Assembly (NCBI GenBank): GCA_022822865.1
Contig: JAJDYJ010000086.1
Coordinates: forward strand, 1 to 35,060
Reading direction: 5' to 3'
From: Pseudomonadales bacterium
GTDB lineage: Bacteria > Pseudomonadota > Gammaproteobacteria > Pseudomonadales > Pseudohongiellaceae
DNA length: 35,060 nucleotides
In this document: positions 1 to 9,520 of the stretch, in pieces
Position numbering within the stretch: position 1 is the first letter of the stretch
Layout of the letters: each line of letters opens with the position of its first letter
Made by a program: the position numbers and the translations under genes
The notes under the pieces: model-generated
The model's input: the letters and a program-made list of their open reading frames with translations, nothing else
Database searches by the model: none
What the model was told of the DNA's origin: nothing

Positions 1-60
1 GTGCGAGGCAGGACGCCGAGCCCGGAGCCTACAGGGATGTATTTACGGCGTCCGCCGCAC
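1..60. repeat. Palindromic intergenic repeat (REP-like hairpin element)
   Basis: The sequence folds on itself. GTGCG (1-5) pairs with CGCAC (56-60), and GGACGCCG (11-18) pairs exactly with CGGCGTCC (46-53). A smaller TACA/TGTA hairpin lies in the loop (30-41). It lies 50 bp beyond the stop of tatD, so it could also end tatD transcription or protect its mRNA 3' end, although no T-run follows on either strand. No other copy was found in this window, so calling it a dispersed repeat is an inference from its shape and place. Confidence 0.45.
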
Positions 61-110
61 CTCCCGCCACCCAGCGGCGCCGGATCGAAGCCACAGTTCC
101 TGCAAGCCCA

Positions 111-896
111 CTAAAGGCCAAACAATCTGACCGCATTCTCCGTAGTCTGCTCGGCGATCTCGCTCCGTTCGCGTCCCGTGCATTCGGCAACCTTGTCCAG
201 CACCGCCGTCAGGTATTTCGGTTCATTGCGCCGGCCAGCCGGTTTCGGACGCAGGTTCCGCGGCAGCAAGTAGGGAGAGTCAGTCTCCAGCATCAGCCGG
301 TCCGGCGGAATGTATCTGACTATGGACTGCAATTCGACGCCGCGCCGCTCGTCGCAAATCCAGCCCGTGATGCCGATATGCATGTCGAGGTCGAGATAGT
401 CGCGCAATGCCGCCAGCGTATCGGTAAAACAATGCACCACGCCCCCCGCGACCCCGCCGCGATGCCCCTTCAGTACAGCCAGAAAATCCTCATGCGCGTC
501 GCGCTGGTGCAGAAACAGCGGCTTGCCCACCGCGGCGGCGATTTCCAGATGTTGCTCGAAGCAATCCAGTTGATCCTGCCGCGGCGAATAGTTGCGATTG
601 AAATCGAGTCCGGTCTCGCCCACGGCCACGACCCGTTCAAGCTCGCAAAGCGCCGCGACCGCGGCGCGCTGCTCCGCGTTGAACGATCGCGCCACGTGCG
701 GATGAAATCCCGCCGTGCTGCTGAAAAAGTCCGGGGTTTCGCCGGCGAAGCGCGAAGCCGCCTCACTCGTCTCGCGATCGGTCCCGGTCAGAATGATGTG
801 CTTTAGCCCGGCGCTTCTGGCATCATCCACAACCTGCTGAAAATCGTGCTCGAACGATTTGTGCGTCAGATTGGCGCCGATATCGATCAGATTCAT
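111..896 (-). CDS. tatD: TatD family metal-dependent DNase
   Basis: This encodes 261 aa, the usual length for TatD, a cytoplasmic TIM-barrel 3'-5' exonuclease that needs divalent metal and has been linked to repair of oxidised DNA. The start is the ATG of MNLIDIGANLTHKSF. Its DIGANLT opening matches TatD proper rather than YcfH/YjjV, which have a DxHxH opening. Metal-ligand motifs are visible in order: TAGFHPH, VGETGLDF, FLHQRDAHEDF, VVHCFTD and LETDSPYLLPRNLRP. A longer reading frame extends 44 codons upstream but lacks family similarity and would run into the divergent ilvE start. It is transcribed away from ilvE, with 88 bp between the two starts. Confidence 0.93.
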   Translation of the reverse strand: MNLIDIGANLTHKSFEHDFQQVVDDARSAGLKHIILTGTDRETSEAASRFAGETPDFFSSTAGFHPHVARSFNAEQRAAVAALCELERVVAVGETGLDFNRNYSPRQDQLDCFEQHLEIAAAVGKPLFLHQRDAHEDFLAVLKGHRGGVAGGVVHCFTDTLAALRDYLDLDMHIGITGWICDERRGVELQSIVRYIPPDRLMLETDSPYLLPRNLRPKPAGRRNEPKYLTAVLDKVAECTGRERSEIAEQTTENAVRLFGL

Positions 897-984
897 GAGC
901 GGAACGGTTTTCCGGGGGCTTCGGAGTCTAGCGCAAGGCGCCCGTGGCGAGAAGTCCCGGGTGACAGGGGGAAGGATGCGGGCC

Positions 985-2076
985 ATGCAAGCGGTGGTAA
1001 CGGGAATGGAAAGAAAAATCGGCGGCAAGGCGCTGAACTGGGCTGATCTCGGGTTCGAATACGTTCGGACCGACCGGCGCTTTTCCGCCCGCTGGCGCGA
1101 TGGTCAATGGGACGAAGGCAGGCTGCTCGACAGCGAGATCATGCCGTTGCACGAAGGCTCGCCGGCACTGCACTACGCCCAGGAATGCTTCGAAGGCATG
1201 AAGGCCCAAAGCGCCCGCGACGGCAGGGTCTTGCTGTTTCGTCCCGGATTGAACAGCGAACGCCTGAAGCAGGCCGCCGGCCGCCTGCTCATGCCTGAAG
1301 TGCCGACGGAATTGTTCATGCGCGGCGTGGAAATCGCGGTACGGGAGAATCGTGAATGGATTCCGCCCTTCGGCTCCGGCGCCAGTCTCTACGTGCGTCC
1401 CATGCTCATCGGCGTGGGCGACAACCTCGGATTGCGGCCGGCGAAAGAATTCGAGTTTCGGGTTTTCGTTTCTCCGGTCGGACCTTATTACAAGCATGCG
1501 GGACTTGCGCCTATTGCGCTCGCGGTTTCGGAAATGGACCGCGCCGCTCCCCATGGCACGGGCAATTTCAAGGTGGGCGCAAACTATGCCGGCGGCCTGC
1601 TGGCAACACGCAAGGCGCAGCAGCAGGGCGCCAGCGAAGCGCTCTATCTCGATGCGGCGGAAAGGCGCTATATCGACGAAGCCGGGTCGGCCAATATTCT
1701 CGTCGTCATGCGCGACGGCAGCCTGGTGACGCCGCATTCCGCGGCTGTGCTGCCGAGCGTGACACGCCGCTCGCTCATGCAACTCGCCGCCGACCGGCTC
1801 GGCATGCCGACCGCGGAGCGGCCCATCGATCTTCGCGCCGAGTTTGACGATTTCGTCGAGATGGGCGCCTGCGGCACCGCGGCGGTAGTGTCGCCGATAG
1901 CGCGCATCTGGTTCGATGATGCCTGGCGCGTAATCAACCGCAAGGAGCTCGGTGACGATATAGAGGGAAGCGGGGCGGTCGGTCCCGTCATGCAGAAACT
2001 TTACGATCTTCTGACAGGCATCCAGCAAGGTGAGATCGCCGAAGACTACGGCTGGATCCATGAAGTAGAGATTTGA
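985..2076 (+). CDS. ilvE: Branched-chain amino-acid aminotransferase
   Basis: This 363-aa class IV PLP enzyme carries out the final transamination making leucine, isoleucine and valine, using glutamate. It belongs to the larger beta-type BCAT subfamily (Bacillus/eukaryote-like, about 360 aa) rather than the 309-aa E. coli IlvE type. Visible motifs are [12 protein letters not shown], the substrate-loop [10 protein letters not shown], and [12 protein letters not shown], whose Lys196 should form the Schiff base with PLP. The C-terminal [14 protein letters not shown] binds the PLP phosphate. The ATG at 985 follows GGGGAAGG by 9 bases; in-frame ATGs at 976 and 1006 are alternatives. topA follows after 25 bp, so the two may be cotranscribed. 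Confidence 0.9.
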   Translation: MQAVVTGMERKIGGKALNWADLGFEYVRTDRRFSARWRDGQWDEGRLLDSEIMPLHEGSPALHYAQECFEGMKAQSARDGRVLLFRPGLNSERLKQAAGRLLMPEVPTELFMRGVEIAVRENREWIPPFGSGASLYVRPMLIGVGDNLGLRPAKEFEFRVFVSPVGPYYKHAGLAPIALAVSEMDRAAPHGTGNFKVGANYAGGLLATRKAQQQGASEALYLDAAERRYIDEAGSANILVVMRDGSLVTPHSAAVLPSVTRRSLMQLAADRLGMPTAERPIDLRAEFDDFVEMGACGTAAVVSPIARIWFDDAWRVINRKELGDDIEGSGAVGPVMQKLYDLLTGIQQGEIAEDYGWIHEVEI

Positions 2077-2101
2077 TGGAGCAAGGAGCAGGCCAGCAAA
2101 C

Positions 2102-4723
2102 ATGGCAAAGTCACTGGTTATAGTCGAGTCGCCCGCCAAGGCGAGAACCATCAACAGATATCTGGGGCCCGAATACGTCGTCAAGTCCTGCGTCGGACAT
2201 ATCCGCGACTTGCCCGAAAAAGGCGGAACCGGCGCCCGCCGGAAGCGCGCGGCGGTCTCGACGCGCAAGCTGACGCCGGCGCAAAAGGAAGCTCTCCGCA
2301 AGAAGAAGGAAAAACAGAAACTCGTGCAGCGGCTCGGCGTGGATCCGGACAACGGCTGGCAGGCGCAATACGAGATTCTGCCCGGCAAGGAGCAGATCGT
2401 CGAAGAATTGAAAAAGCTTGCCGCCAAATCGCCGCGGATCTATCTCGCCAGCGACCGCGACCGCGAAGGAGAGGCCATCGCCTGGCATTTGCAGGAGGCT
2501 ATCGGCGGCGAGTCCGACCGCTTTCAGCGCGTCGTATTCAACGAAATCACCCGCAAGGCGATCCGGGAGGCCTTTGCCGATACCGGCAAGGTCGACATGC
2601 GTTATGTCGAGGAGCAGCAGGCGCGCCGCTTTCTCGACCGCGTCGTGGGCTACATGCTTTCGCCGCTGTTGTGGGCGAAAGTCGCCCGCGGCCTCTCGGC
2701 GGGCAGGGTGCAGTCCGTGGCGGTCAAGCTTATCGTCGAACGCGAGCGGGAGATCAGGGTATTCAATCCGGAAGAATACTGGGAAGTTTTCGCCGATCTG
2801 GCGACCGCCGCAAAACAGGATCTGCGCTGCCAGGTCATCAGGCAGGCCGACCGGAACTTCAGGCCCGGCGATCGGGAAACCACCGAGGCGGCCCTGGCTG
2901 CGCTGCGCGGCGCGGACTATGTCGTGCGGAATCGGGAGGACAAGCCGACGACTTCGAAGCCGCGGCCGCCGCTCATCACTTCGACCATGCAGCAGGCCGC
3001 GAGCACCCGGCTCGGATTTGGGGTCGGCAGAACCATGTCGCTGGCCCAGCGCCTGTATCAAGCCGGCCATATCACTTACATGCGTACCGATTCGACGCAT
3101 CTCAGCAATGACGCCATCGCCGCCGCGCGCGGTCATGTCGAACAGCGTTTCGGTGCTGAATACCTTCCCGGGAAGCCGAATTTCTATCGTTCCAAGGCGG
3201 GAGCCCAGGAGGCGCACGAGGCGATCCGGCCCACCGACGTCAATCGGTCCGCCGAACAGTTGCAGGACATGGACAAGGACGCCGGGCGGCTGTACACGTT
3301 GATCCGGCAGTATTTCATTGCCTGCCAGATGGTCCCGGCGAAGTATCTGGCGAGCACCATTATCGTGCAGGCGGAGGATTTCGAATTGCGCGCCAGGGGC
3401 CGGATCATGCAATTTCCCGGTTATCTGGCGGTCATGCCTTCGCGCGACGAGGATGTCGTCCTGCCCGATGTCGCCGCGGGCGAAACGCTGGAGTTGAAGA
3501 AACTCGATCCGGTGCAGAATTTCACCCGTCCGCCGCCGCGATTCACCGAAGCGAGCCTGGTGCGGGAGCTGGAAAAACGCGAGATCGGTCGTCCGTCCAC
3601 CTATGCCTCGACTATTTCCACGATCCAGGACCGCGGCTACGTGAAGCTGGAAAACAGGCGGTTCCATGCATTGAAAATCGGCGACATCGTCACCGAGCGG
3701 CTGCAGGAAAGTTTTCAGGACCTCATGGACTACGATTTCACGGCGCGGATGGAGGATTCGCTCGACGAAGTCGCGGCGGGGCGCAAGAACTGGAAAAAGC
3801 TGCTTGACGAGTTCTACGAGGATTTCACTTCGCAATTGGCCAGGGCCGAAGCCAGGGAAGGGGGCATGCGCGCCAATACGCCGACCGCGGTGGATATTCC
3901 CTGCCCCAAGTGCGGCCGCCCGATGCAGATTCGCAACGCATCGACCGGCGTGTTTCTCGGCTGTTCCGCCTATTCACTGCCGGGGGACGAGAAATGCCGC
4001 TCGACGATCAATCTCACTCCGGGAGAGGAAGCTATTCGCGCGGACAACGTCGAAGAGGCGGAACAGGCGGAAAACATTCAGTTGCGCCAGAAGCATCGCT
4101 GTCCCAAATGCGATACGGCCATGGATTCCTATCTGATCGATACCGGGCGCAAATTGCATGTCTGCGGCAACAATCCCGATTGTCCCGGCTTCGAACTCGA
4201 ACGCGGCGAATTCCGCATCCAGGGGTACGAAGGCCCGATCATCGAGTGCGACAAATGCGGCCAGGACATGCAATTGAAGGCCGGCAGGTTCGGCAAGTAT
4301 TTCGGCTGCACCAACGAAGACTGCCGCAACACGCGCAAATTGCTGCGCAACGGCAAGCCGGCGCCGCCCAAGATGGTCCCGGTGCCCATGCCGGAGTTGC
4401 GCTGCGAGAAGGTCGACGACCATTTCATCTTGCGCGAGGGCGCCTCAGGGCTTTTCCTCGCAGCCAGCGGCTATCCGCGCAATCGCGAGACCCGCTCGCC
4501 GAAAATCGCCGAGTTGCTGCCGCACCGAAACGAGATCGACCCCAAATTCGCGTATCTGTTCGACGCGCCGGTGCAGGACGACAAGGGCAACCCAAGCATA
4601 CTCAGTTTCAGCCGCAAGACCCGCGAACACTTCCTGCAATCCCAGGCGAAAGGCAAGCCCACTGGCTGGCGGGCGTTCTATCGCGACGGAAAGTGGCAGG
4701 CCGGGACCGGCAAACAGGCCTGA
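2102..4723 (+). CDS. topA: DNA topoisomerase I (type IA)
   Basis: This 873-aa enzyme relaxes negative supercoils through a 5'-phosphotyrosine intermediate. The N-terminal Toprim domain starts [14 protein letters not shown] and carries the acidic metal motif SDRDREGE (Asp118, Asp120). The active tyrosine is Tyr326 in [12 protein letters not shown]. Both sit 7 residues after their E. coli positions, consistent with a slightly longer lysine-rich Toprim insert. Three C-terminal four-cysteine zinc ribbons follow ([24 protein letters not shown]), then a cysteine-free tail region. The start is preceded by AAGGAG. It converges on lexA with only 24 bp between the stops and no clear terminator. Closeness of topA, lexA and nagZ is also seen in Pseudomonas (general knowledge). 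Confidence 0.97.
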   Translation: MAKSLVIVESPAKARTINRYLGPEYVVKSCVGHIRDLPEKGGTGARRKRAAVSTRKLTPAQKEALRKKKEKQKLVQRLGVDPDNGWQAQYEILPGKEQIVEELKKLAAKSPRIYLASDRDREGEAIAWHLQEAIGGESDRFQRVVFNEITRKAIREAFADTGKVDMRYVEEQQARRFLDRVVGYMLSPLLWAKVARGLSAGRVQSVAVKLIVEREREIRVFNPEEYWEVFADLATAAKQDLRCQVIRQADRNFRPGDRETTEAALAALRGADYVVRNREDKPTTSKPRPPLITSTMQQAASTRLGFGVGRTMSLAQRLYQAGHITYMRTDSTHLSNDAIAAARGHVEQRFGAEYLPGKPNFYRSKAGAQEAHEAIRPTDVNRSAEQLQDMDKDAGRLYTLIRQYFIACQMVPAKYLASTIIVQAEDFELRARGRIMQFPGYLAVMPSRDEDVVLPDVAAGETLELKKLDPVQNFTRPPPRFTEASLVRELEKREIGRPSTYASTISTIQDRGYVKLENRRFHALKIGDIVTERLQESFQDLMDYDFTARMEDSLDEVAAGRKNWKKLLDEFYEDFTSQLARAEAREGGMRANTPTAVDIPCPKCGRPMQIRNASTGVFLGCSAYSLPGDEKCRSTINLTPGEEAIRADNVEEAEQAENIQLRQKHRCPKCDTAMDSYLIDTGRKLHVCGNNPDCPGFELERGEFRIQGYEGPIIECDKCGQDMQLKAGRFGKYFGCTNEDCRNTRKLLRNGKPAPPKMVPVPMPELRCEKVDDHFILREGASGLFLAASGYPRNRETRSPKIAELLPHRNEIDPKFAYLFDAPVQDDKGNPSILSFSRKTREHFLQSQAKGKPTGWRAFYRDGKWQAGTGKQA

Positions 4724-4747
4724 CCGGGCTTCGGGAAAAACCGCTGC

Positions 4748-5356
4748 CTATACTCCCAGCCGGATAACGCCCACGCTGACGCCCTCGATTTCGAAACGGT
4801 CGCGGCGCAGGTCGACTTCGATGGGAGCGATTTGCGGATTTTCCGCGACCAGTTCCAGCCGATGGCGCGAACCGTTCCGGCGTAGCCGCTTCACCGTGAC
4901 TTCATCCTCGATTCTCGCCACGACGATATCGCCGTTGCCTGCTTCGGATGTCTTGTGGACAGCAAGCAGGTCGGCGTCGAAGATGCCGATGCCGATCATG
5001 CTGTCGCCCTTGACGGTAAGCAGGTAATCCGCGCGCGGCGAGAACATGTCGCCGGGCACTTCGCTGTAATCTGCGATGGACTCCTCGGCGAGAATGGGAG
5101 AGCCGGCGGCGACCTGGCCGACGATCGGCAGACCGGCGGGCAAATCCGCCGGAATGCGGATGCCGCGGGACGCGCCCGGCATCATTTCGATCGCGCCCTT
5201 GCGCGCCAGAGCGCGCAAATGCTCCTCTGCCGAATTCACCGATCTGAATCCCATGTGGCCGGCAATTTCGGATCGTGTCGGCGGGTATCCGGTATCGCGC
5301 AGGTGGTCCCGAATGAACTCCAGAATCTGCCCCTGACGGGAAGTCAATCCGTGCAT
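4748..5356 (-). CDS. lexA: LexA repressor, SOS regulator
   Basis: This 202-aa protein has the same length as E. coli LexA. The N-terminal winged helix-turn-helix (about 1-65) binds SOS boxes, and the C-terminal S24 peptidase domain cleaves itself when RecA is activated. The scissile Ala84-Gly85 bond (VAAGSP), Ser119 (GDSM) and Lys156 (TVKRL) are all present and carry the same numbers as in E. coli, so the repressor should be inducible. Its own promoter region carries a near-consensus SOS box 25 bp upstream, so it is autoregulated. The sulA gene that sits beside lexA in pseudomonads is not present here; nagZ lies on the divergent side instead. Confidence 0.97.
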   Translation of the reverse strand: MHGLTSRQGQILEFIRDHLRDTGYPPTRSEIAGHMGFRSVNSAEEHLRALARKGAIEMMPGASRGIRIPADLPAGLPIVGQVAAGSPILAEESIADYSEVPGDMFSPRADYLLTVKGDSMIGIGIFDADLLAVHKTSEAGNGDIVVARIEDEVTVKRLRRNGSRHRLELVAENPQIAPIEVDLRRDRFEIEGVSVGVIRLGV

Positions 5357-5378
5357 GGCTGTCCTCGTTGCCGCGATT

Positions 5379-5398
5379 TACTGTGATTATATACAGTT
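5379..5398. promoter_or_regulatory. LexA-binding site (SOS box)
   Basis: The site reads TACTGTGATTATATACAGTT: the CTGT-N8-ACAG core is exact (5381-5396) and the spacer is AT-rich as in the E. coli consensus. It lies 25 bp upstream of the lexA start on the minus strand, where LexA binding would block the promoter. It is about 115 bp from the divergent nagZ start, so an effect on nagZ is possible but not shown. Confidence 0.9.
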
Positions 5399-5511
5399 AT
5401 CCGGCGCGGGCGATAAAACTTTAGCGCATTGCGCCGACACTTGAACTTACCGGCATCGATTCGCGCCAGGGGTTCGGAGCGCCGGCAAATGTGTTAACTT
5501 CCCGCACCACG

Positions 5512-6627
5512 ATGGACCGAAGAACTTTCACCAGGCTCGGCCTCGGCGCGGCGGCGGCGCTGACCACGAGTTGCATGAGCCGCGGAATGCAGATGAATAC
5601 CGGAGAAACCGCTCCCGGACCGCTGATGGTCGATTTGCGCGGAACGGAACTCGAGTCGGACGAGCGGGAAATGCTGCAGCGGCGGAGCGTCGGCGGCGTC
5701 ATACTGTTCGCACGCAATTATCGTTCGCCGGCGCAACTGCGGGAGTTGACCGCGTCCGTTCGCGAATGCGCGCCGCGGCTGCTGATCGCGGTGGACCAGG
5801 AGGGCGGCCGCGTACAACGTTTTATCGAGGGCTTCGTGCCGCTGCCGTCCTTGCGCAGTCTGGGCGTCGCTTATGAACAGGATCCCGCCGAGGGTCTGGC
5901 GCTGGCGGCCGATTGCGGCTGGGTCATGGCATCGGAGCTGGTGGCCGCCGGGCTTGATTTCAGTTTCGCTCCGGTACTTGACCGCTACGACCCCGCGTCG
6001 CCGGTAATCGGCGAGCGCGCTTTCGCTTCCGAGCCCGGTGTCATAGCCCGCCTGGCCGGAGCCTACATCGGCGGTATGTCGCAGGCGGGCATGGCGGCGG
6101 TTGGCAAGCATTTTCCGGGCCATGGCACAGTTGCCGCCGATTCCCATCTGGAACTGCCGGTGGACAGCCGCGACGAGGAAGAATTGCGCGCCCGGGATTT
6201 GCAGTCCTTCCTCCAGTGCCACGAACTGCTGGGGGGCATCATGTCCGCCCATGTCGTCTATCCGCGGATGAGCCCCGAAGCCGCGACCTTTTCCAGCTTC
6301 TGGCTCACCGACGTATTGCGTGGAGAGATCGGCTTCAGGGGCGTGGTGTTCAGCGACGATCTTTCCATGGCGGCGGTCCGGTCCTACGGCCGCATCGAGC
6401 GCAGGCTGGAACGGGCGCTCACGGCGGGAATCGACATGGTGCTCGTATGCAACGACAGAAGAGCCACGCGCCGCGCGGTGCGCTGGCTGGACCGGCAAAA
6501 CGTTGCCGGCAGCCCCGGCTTGCAGCGTATGCGGGCGCAGCCGCCGCTTGCGCCGGATTCGGAACGATGGCGCAAGGCGGTTGAAAGCGTAAGCGGTCTG
6601 CATGCCGCCACTGTTACGCACTCCTGA
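5512..6627 (+). CDS. nagZ: Beta-N-acetylhexosaminidase NagZ with a Tat/lipoprotein-like leader
   Basis: This glycoside hydrolase family 3 enzyme removes GlcNAc from GlcNAc-anhydroMurNAc muropeptides in cell-wall recycling, which also makes the AmpC-inducing signals. The catalytic domain starts near MVDLRGTELESDER. It contains VDQEGGRVQRF, the mobile-loop KHFPGHGTVAADSH with its Asp-His pair, and the nucleophile Asp in FSDDLSM, so it looks active. Known NagZ proteins begin directly at the MVDL-like segment and are cytosolic. Here about 38 extra codons encode MDRRTFTRLGLGAAAAL then TTSC, which resembles a twin-arginine signal with a lipobox-like cysteine. The start is uncertain: ATG 5512 gives the cleanest leader, GTG 5491 is in frame, and ATG 5593 would give a cytosolic protein. 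None has a strong Shine-Dalgarno sequence. Confidence 0.88.
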   Translation: MDRRTFTRLGLGAAAALTTSCMSRGMQMNTGETAPGPLMVDLRGTELESDEREMLQRRSVGGVILFARNYRSPAQLRELTASVRECAPRLLIAVDQEGGRVQRFIEGFVPLPSLRSLGVAYEQDPAEGLALAADCGWVMASELVAAGLDFSFAPVLDRYDPASPVIGERAFASEPGVIARLAGAYIGGMSQAGMAAVGKHFPGHGTVAADSHLELPVDSRDEEELRARDLQSFLQCHELLGGIMSAHVVYPRMSPEAATFSSFWLTDVLRGEIGFRGVVFSDDLSMAAVRSYGRIERRLERALTAGIDMVLVCNDRRATRRAVRWLDRQNVAGSPGLQRMRAQPPLAPDSERWRKAVESVSGLHAATVTHS

Positions 6628-6669
6628 GCCCGAAAGTGGCCGGGGTCGGGAAAGAGAGGCGCAACCCCC

Positions 6670-7806
6670 ATGAACCTGATGAATGACATTGCCTGGCTCG
6701 GCCAGATTCTGCTTGTAGTTTTGCTGGCCCTGGTCGCCGGCGCCGTGGTCGGGCGTATGCTCGCCGGCCTTGCGAAACAGTCGGCAAAGACCTCGACCGT
6801 CTGGGACGATGCACTGCTGGAAGCGGCGCGGCGTCCGTTGCTTACGCTGATCGCCTTGTACGCCGGCCTCTTCATACTGGAGATCGGGGTAGGGCAATTG
6901 CAGCAATTGCAATCTGATCAGGGCGTCCTCATGTCTTTTACGGGGGAGGCCGGTTCCTTTTTTGCCGCCGTCAGGCAGCTCGTCGTCATCCTGCTGCTGG
7001 CCTGGTTCTTGCTGAAATTCACCAATGGCGTCGAACGGCGCCTGCTGGAAAAACTCAAGGCCGAGCCGGACCAGGTCCAGACGCGCATGGATCCGACCAC
7101 CTTGCACGCGCTGGTGCGCCTGTTGCGTCTGGTAATCGTGATCGCGGCCGTGCTGGTCGTATTGCCGACATTGGGAGTCGAGATCACCGCCGTGCTCGCC
7201 TTCGGCGGCATCGGCGGCATTGCCGTCGGTTTCGCCGCCCAGGACCTGCTGGCGAACTTCTTCGGTGGATTGATGATCTATCTCGACCGTCCATTCGCCA
7301 TCGGCGACTGGATTCGCTCGCCGGATCGGGAAATCGAAGGTACGGTGGAAAAGATCGGCTGGCGTCTGACCATCGTCCGCACTTTCGACAAGCGGCCGCT
7401 ATACGTTCCCAATTCGGTGTTCAACAAGCTTTCGCTGGAAAATCCCTCGCGCATGTCCCACCGCCGCATCTACGAGACCATCGGCATCCGGTATCAGGAC
7501 GCGGACAAGATGGGCGTAATTGTGGAAGACGTGAAAGCCATGTTGCTGGCGCACGAAGAGATCGACACCAGCCAGACGATGATCGTCAACTTCAATTACT
7601 TCGCGCCTTCATCGCTGGATTTCTTCGTTTATACCTTCACGAAGACCACCAACTGGATTCGCTTTCACGAGATCAAGCAGGACGTGCTGTTGCGCATCGT
7701 GGCGATCATTCATTCCCATGGCGCCGATATCGCCTTCCCGACTACCACGATCGACGGCGTACCGGCGGTTGTCCCGGGGCCGCCGAACGACGCTGAACCT
7801 GCATGA
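6670..7806 (+). CDS. MscS-family mechanosensitive ion channel
   Basis: This 378-aa inner-membrane protein has hydrophobic segments near residues 8-30, 55-75, 95-115 and 150-175. The pore-lining helix and following beta domain then read GGIGGIAVGFAAQDLLANFF and GGLMIYLDRPFAIGDWI, the most conserved stretch of the MscS family. Such channels open under membrane tension and release solutes after osmotic downshock. Length and the C-terminal GADIAFPTTTI fit the YnaI/YbdG-type medium-size members better than E. coli MscS (286 aa), but the exact subfamily cannot be fixed. It follows nagZ by 42 bp, and its stop overlaps the hpt start by 4 bases (ATGA), so the two are translationally coupled. Confidence 0.9.
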   Translation: MNLMNDIAWLGQILLVVLLALVAGAVVGRMLAGLAKQSAKTSTVWDDALLEAARRPLLTLIALYAGLFILEIGVGQLQQLQSDQGVLMSFTGEAGSFFAAVRQLVVILLLAWFLLKFTNGVERRLLEKLKAEPDQVQTRMDPTTLHALVRLLRLVIVIAAVLVVLPTLGVEITAVLAFGGIGGIAVGFAAQDLLANFFGGLMIYLDRPFAIGDWIRSPDREIEGTVEKIGWRLTIVRTFDKRPLYVPNSVFNKLSLENPSRMSHRRIYETIGIRYQDADKMGVIVEDVKAMLLAHEEIDTSQTMIVNFNYFAPSSLDFFVYTFTKTTNWIRFHEIKQDVLLRIVAIIHSHGADIAFPTTTIDGVPAVVPGPPNDAEPA

Positions 7807-8360
7807 GCGAGCTTGTTGACGTAAAAGGCGTAGCGAATCGCGCGACTCGCATTTACAGCGCAGCGCAGGTGGAAGCCGCTCTTGCTCGCATGGCGCGTGA
7901 AATCGCCGCCGAACTCGCCGGCAGCGATCCCATCCTGCTATGCGTGATGAACGGCGGACTGATCGTCACGGGCCTGCTCGCGGTGCGGTTGCAGTTTCCC
8001 CTTCAGATCGACTATCTGCATATGAGCCGGTATCGCGGCGGGACGACAGGCGGGGAGATCGAATGCCGGGTCATGCCCGCCCTCGATCTGCGCGGGCGCG
8101 TTGTCCTCGTCGTCGACGACATTCTCGATGAAGGAAACACCCTGTCGGCTGTATTGCGCCATTGCCGCGAGCAGGGGGCGGCCCGCGTTTTGTCGGCGGT
8201 GCTCGTGGACAAGCGGCGGCCCCGGCCCGAGGCGCTGGCTGCGGCGGATTTTTCCGGCCTGCACGTTCCCGACCGCTACGTCTATGGCTATGGCATGGAC
8301 TACAGGAACTATCTGCGCAACGCGGACGGCATTTACGCGGTCGCCGACGAGGATATGTAG
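7803..8360 (+). CDS. hpt: Hypoxanthine-guanine phosphoribosyltransferase
   Basis: This 185-aa purine-salvage enzyme joins hypoxanthine or guanine to PRPP, giving IMP or GMP. The PRPP-binding signature VVLVVDDILDEGNTL is clear. The flexible loop around YLHMSRYRGGTTGGE and the base-binding VDKRRPRPEALAAADFSG region follow the family. A phosphoribosyltransferase gene close to nagZ is common in gammaproteobacteria; here an MscS channel gene separates them. The start overlaps the previous stop (ATGA). The last 28 bp also encode the C-terminus of mnmH on the other strand. Confidence 0.9.
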   Translation: MSELVDVKGVANRATRIYSAAQVEAALARMAREIAAELAGSDPILLCVMNGGLIVTGLLAVRLQFPLQIDYLHMSRYRGGTTGGEIECRVMPALDLRGRVVLVVDDILDEGNTLSAVLRHCREQGAARVLSAVLVDKRRPRPEALAAADFSGLHVPDRYVYGYGMDYRNYLRNADGIYAVADEDM

Positions 8361-9439
8361 GAACGGCACCAGCGGGCGATTTCCTCGCGCCCGCCCCGGC
8401 AGCGCACGCGGGGGAGTTTGCGCGCGAGTTGATATTCGTACATCGGATCGTAGTAACTCTCGAGCAGGAGAGAGATCCATTGCCGGTGCAAGGCAAGACT
8501 TTCCTGCCGGTCCACGGCGAAAGCCTGCCGCATTAGGGCGCCGGTCCTGCGAAAACCGCTATCTCCCAGCCGGCGCCGGATTTTCTCCAGGCTCTTGAGC
8601 AGCGACCGCTCCAGCATGGCGGCGCCCCGGCCGGGACCATGCTCTTCCCAGGCGGCGAGATTGGCAAGTATGTAATCGTGCAGGATCGTTTCGATCCGGA
8701 CTTCCAGGCTTTCCTCGATCAGGACGAGAGGCGCCTGTTTCATAGGGTCGAACAACACGTGGGGGATGGCGAGCGATCCCACGGCGCGACTTTCGTCTTC
8801 GACGATCAGCACCGGCAGCGACTCGAGTTCCAGTTTCAGCAAGGCGACGGCCATGGCGTTTTCGAAATCGATCTGGGACGGTTGCGGGTCGGGCAGGGAA
8901 CCGAAGGCCGAGCCGCGATGCCGGGCGGCGCCTTCGATATCCAGCGCACCGGGCAATTTTGTGACCAGATGCGTCTTGCCGCAGCCGGTCTTGCCCGCGA
9001 TAACGAGAAAATCGAGTTTCGCCGCCTCTTCCAGCACCTGCAGCAGAAAGCCGCGCAAGGCCTTGTAACCTCCCGGTACGAGCGGTATTTCGACGCCTTC
9101 TTCCTCCAGCCATTGCTGTACGACATGGGACCGCTGTCCGCCGCGGAAACAATACAGGCGCGTTTCGGGATGGCGCTCGATGAAATTCCTCCAGCTTTCG
9201 ATGAGCCCGGACTTCGACTCGCCGCTCACGAGCCTGTGGCCGAGCCTTGTCGCAGCCTCGCCGCCGCTGCGGCGATACATGGTTCCCACTTCGGCGCGTT
9301 GCGCGTCGGTCAGCAATGGGATATTGGTGCTCATGGGGAACGCTCCCCTGGCGAATTCCAACGGCGAGCGCACGTCGAGCAAGGGGTGGTCGCGCTTGAA
9401 CAGGAGCGCGAAATCCGATTGCATGGAGTCTGCTGGCAT
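8333..9439 (-). CDS. mnmH: tRNA 2-selenouridine synthase (MnmH/SelU)
   Basis: This 368-aa enzyme replaces sulfur with selenium in the 2-thiouridine at the wobble position of tRNA-Lys, tRNA-Glu and tRNA-Gln, via a geranylated intermediate, using selenophosphate. An N-terminal rhodanese domain carries the catalytic cysteine in YCFRGGQRS. With the start at 9439 this is Cys97, the same number as in E. coli SelU, which supports that start over the in-frame ATG at 9424 and over longer readings. A P-loop follows (GKTGCGKTHL), then DIEGAARHRGSAFG and the C-terminal YYDPMYEYQL motif. No selD is seen in the window. The 3' end overlaps hpt by 28 bp, and it diverges from the DUF1285 gene. Confidence 0.92.
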   Translation of the reverse strand: MPADSMQSDFALLFKRDHPLLDVRSPLEFARGAFPMSTNIPLLTDAQRAEVGTMYRRSGGEAATRLGHRLVSGESKSGLIESWRNFIERHPETRLYCFRGGQRSHVVQQWLEEEGVEIPLVPGGYKALRGFLLQVLEEAAKLDFLVIAGKTGCGKTHLVTKLPGALDIEGAARHRGSAFGSLPDPQPSQIDFENAMAVALLKLELESLPVLIVEDESRAVGSLAIPHVLFDPMKQAPLVLIEESLEVRIETILHDYILANLAAWEEHGPGRGAAMLERSLLKSLEKIRRRLGDSGFRRTGALMRQAFAVDRQESLALHRQWISLLLESYYDPMYEYQLARKLPRVRCRGGREEIARWCRSYISSSATA

Positions 9440-9520
9440 AATGCGGGAACGGCCTGGGGCGGCAGCCAGTTTATCACCTGGGCGGCCCGATGCGCGGAAG
9501 GGCGGGACGGGGAGAATTAC

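Noticed and set aside
928..2427. Minus-strand frame of 499 codons opposite ilvE/topA
   Set aside because: It is antisense to two well-supported genes, and the product has no family features.
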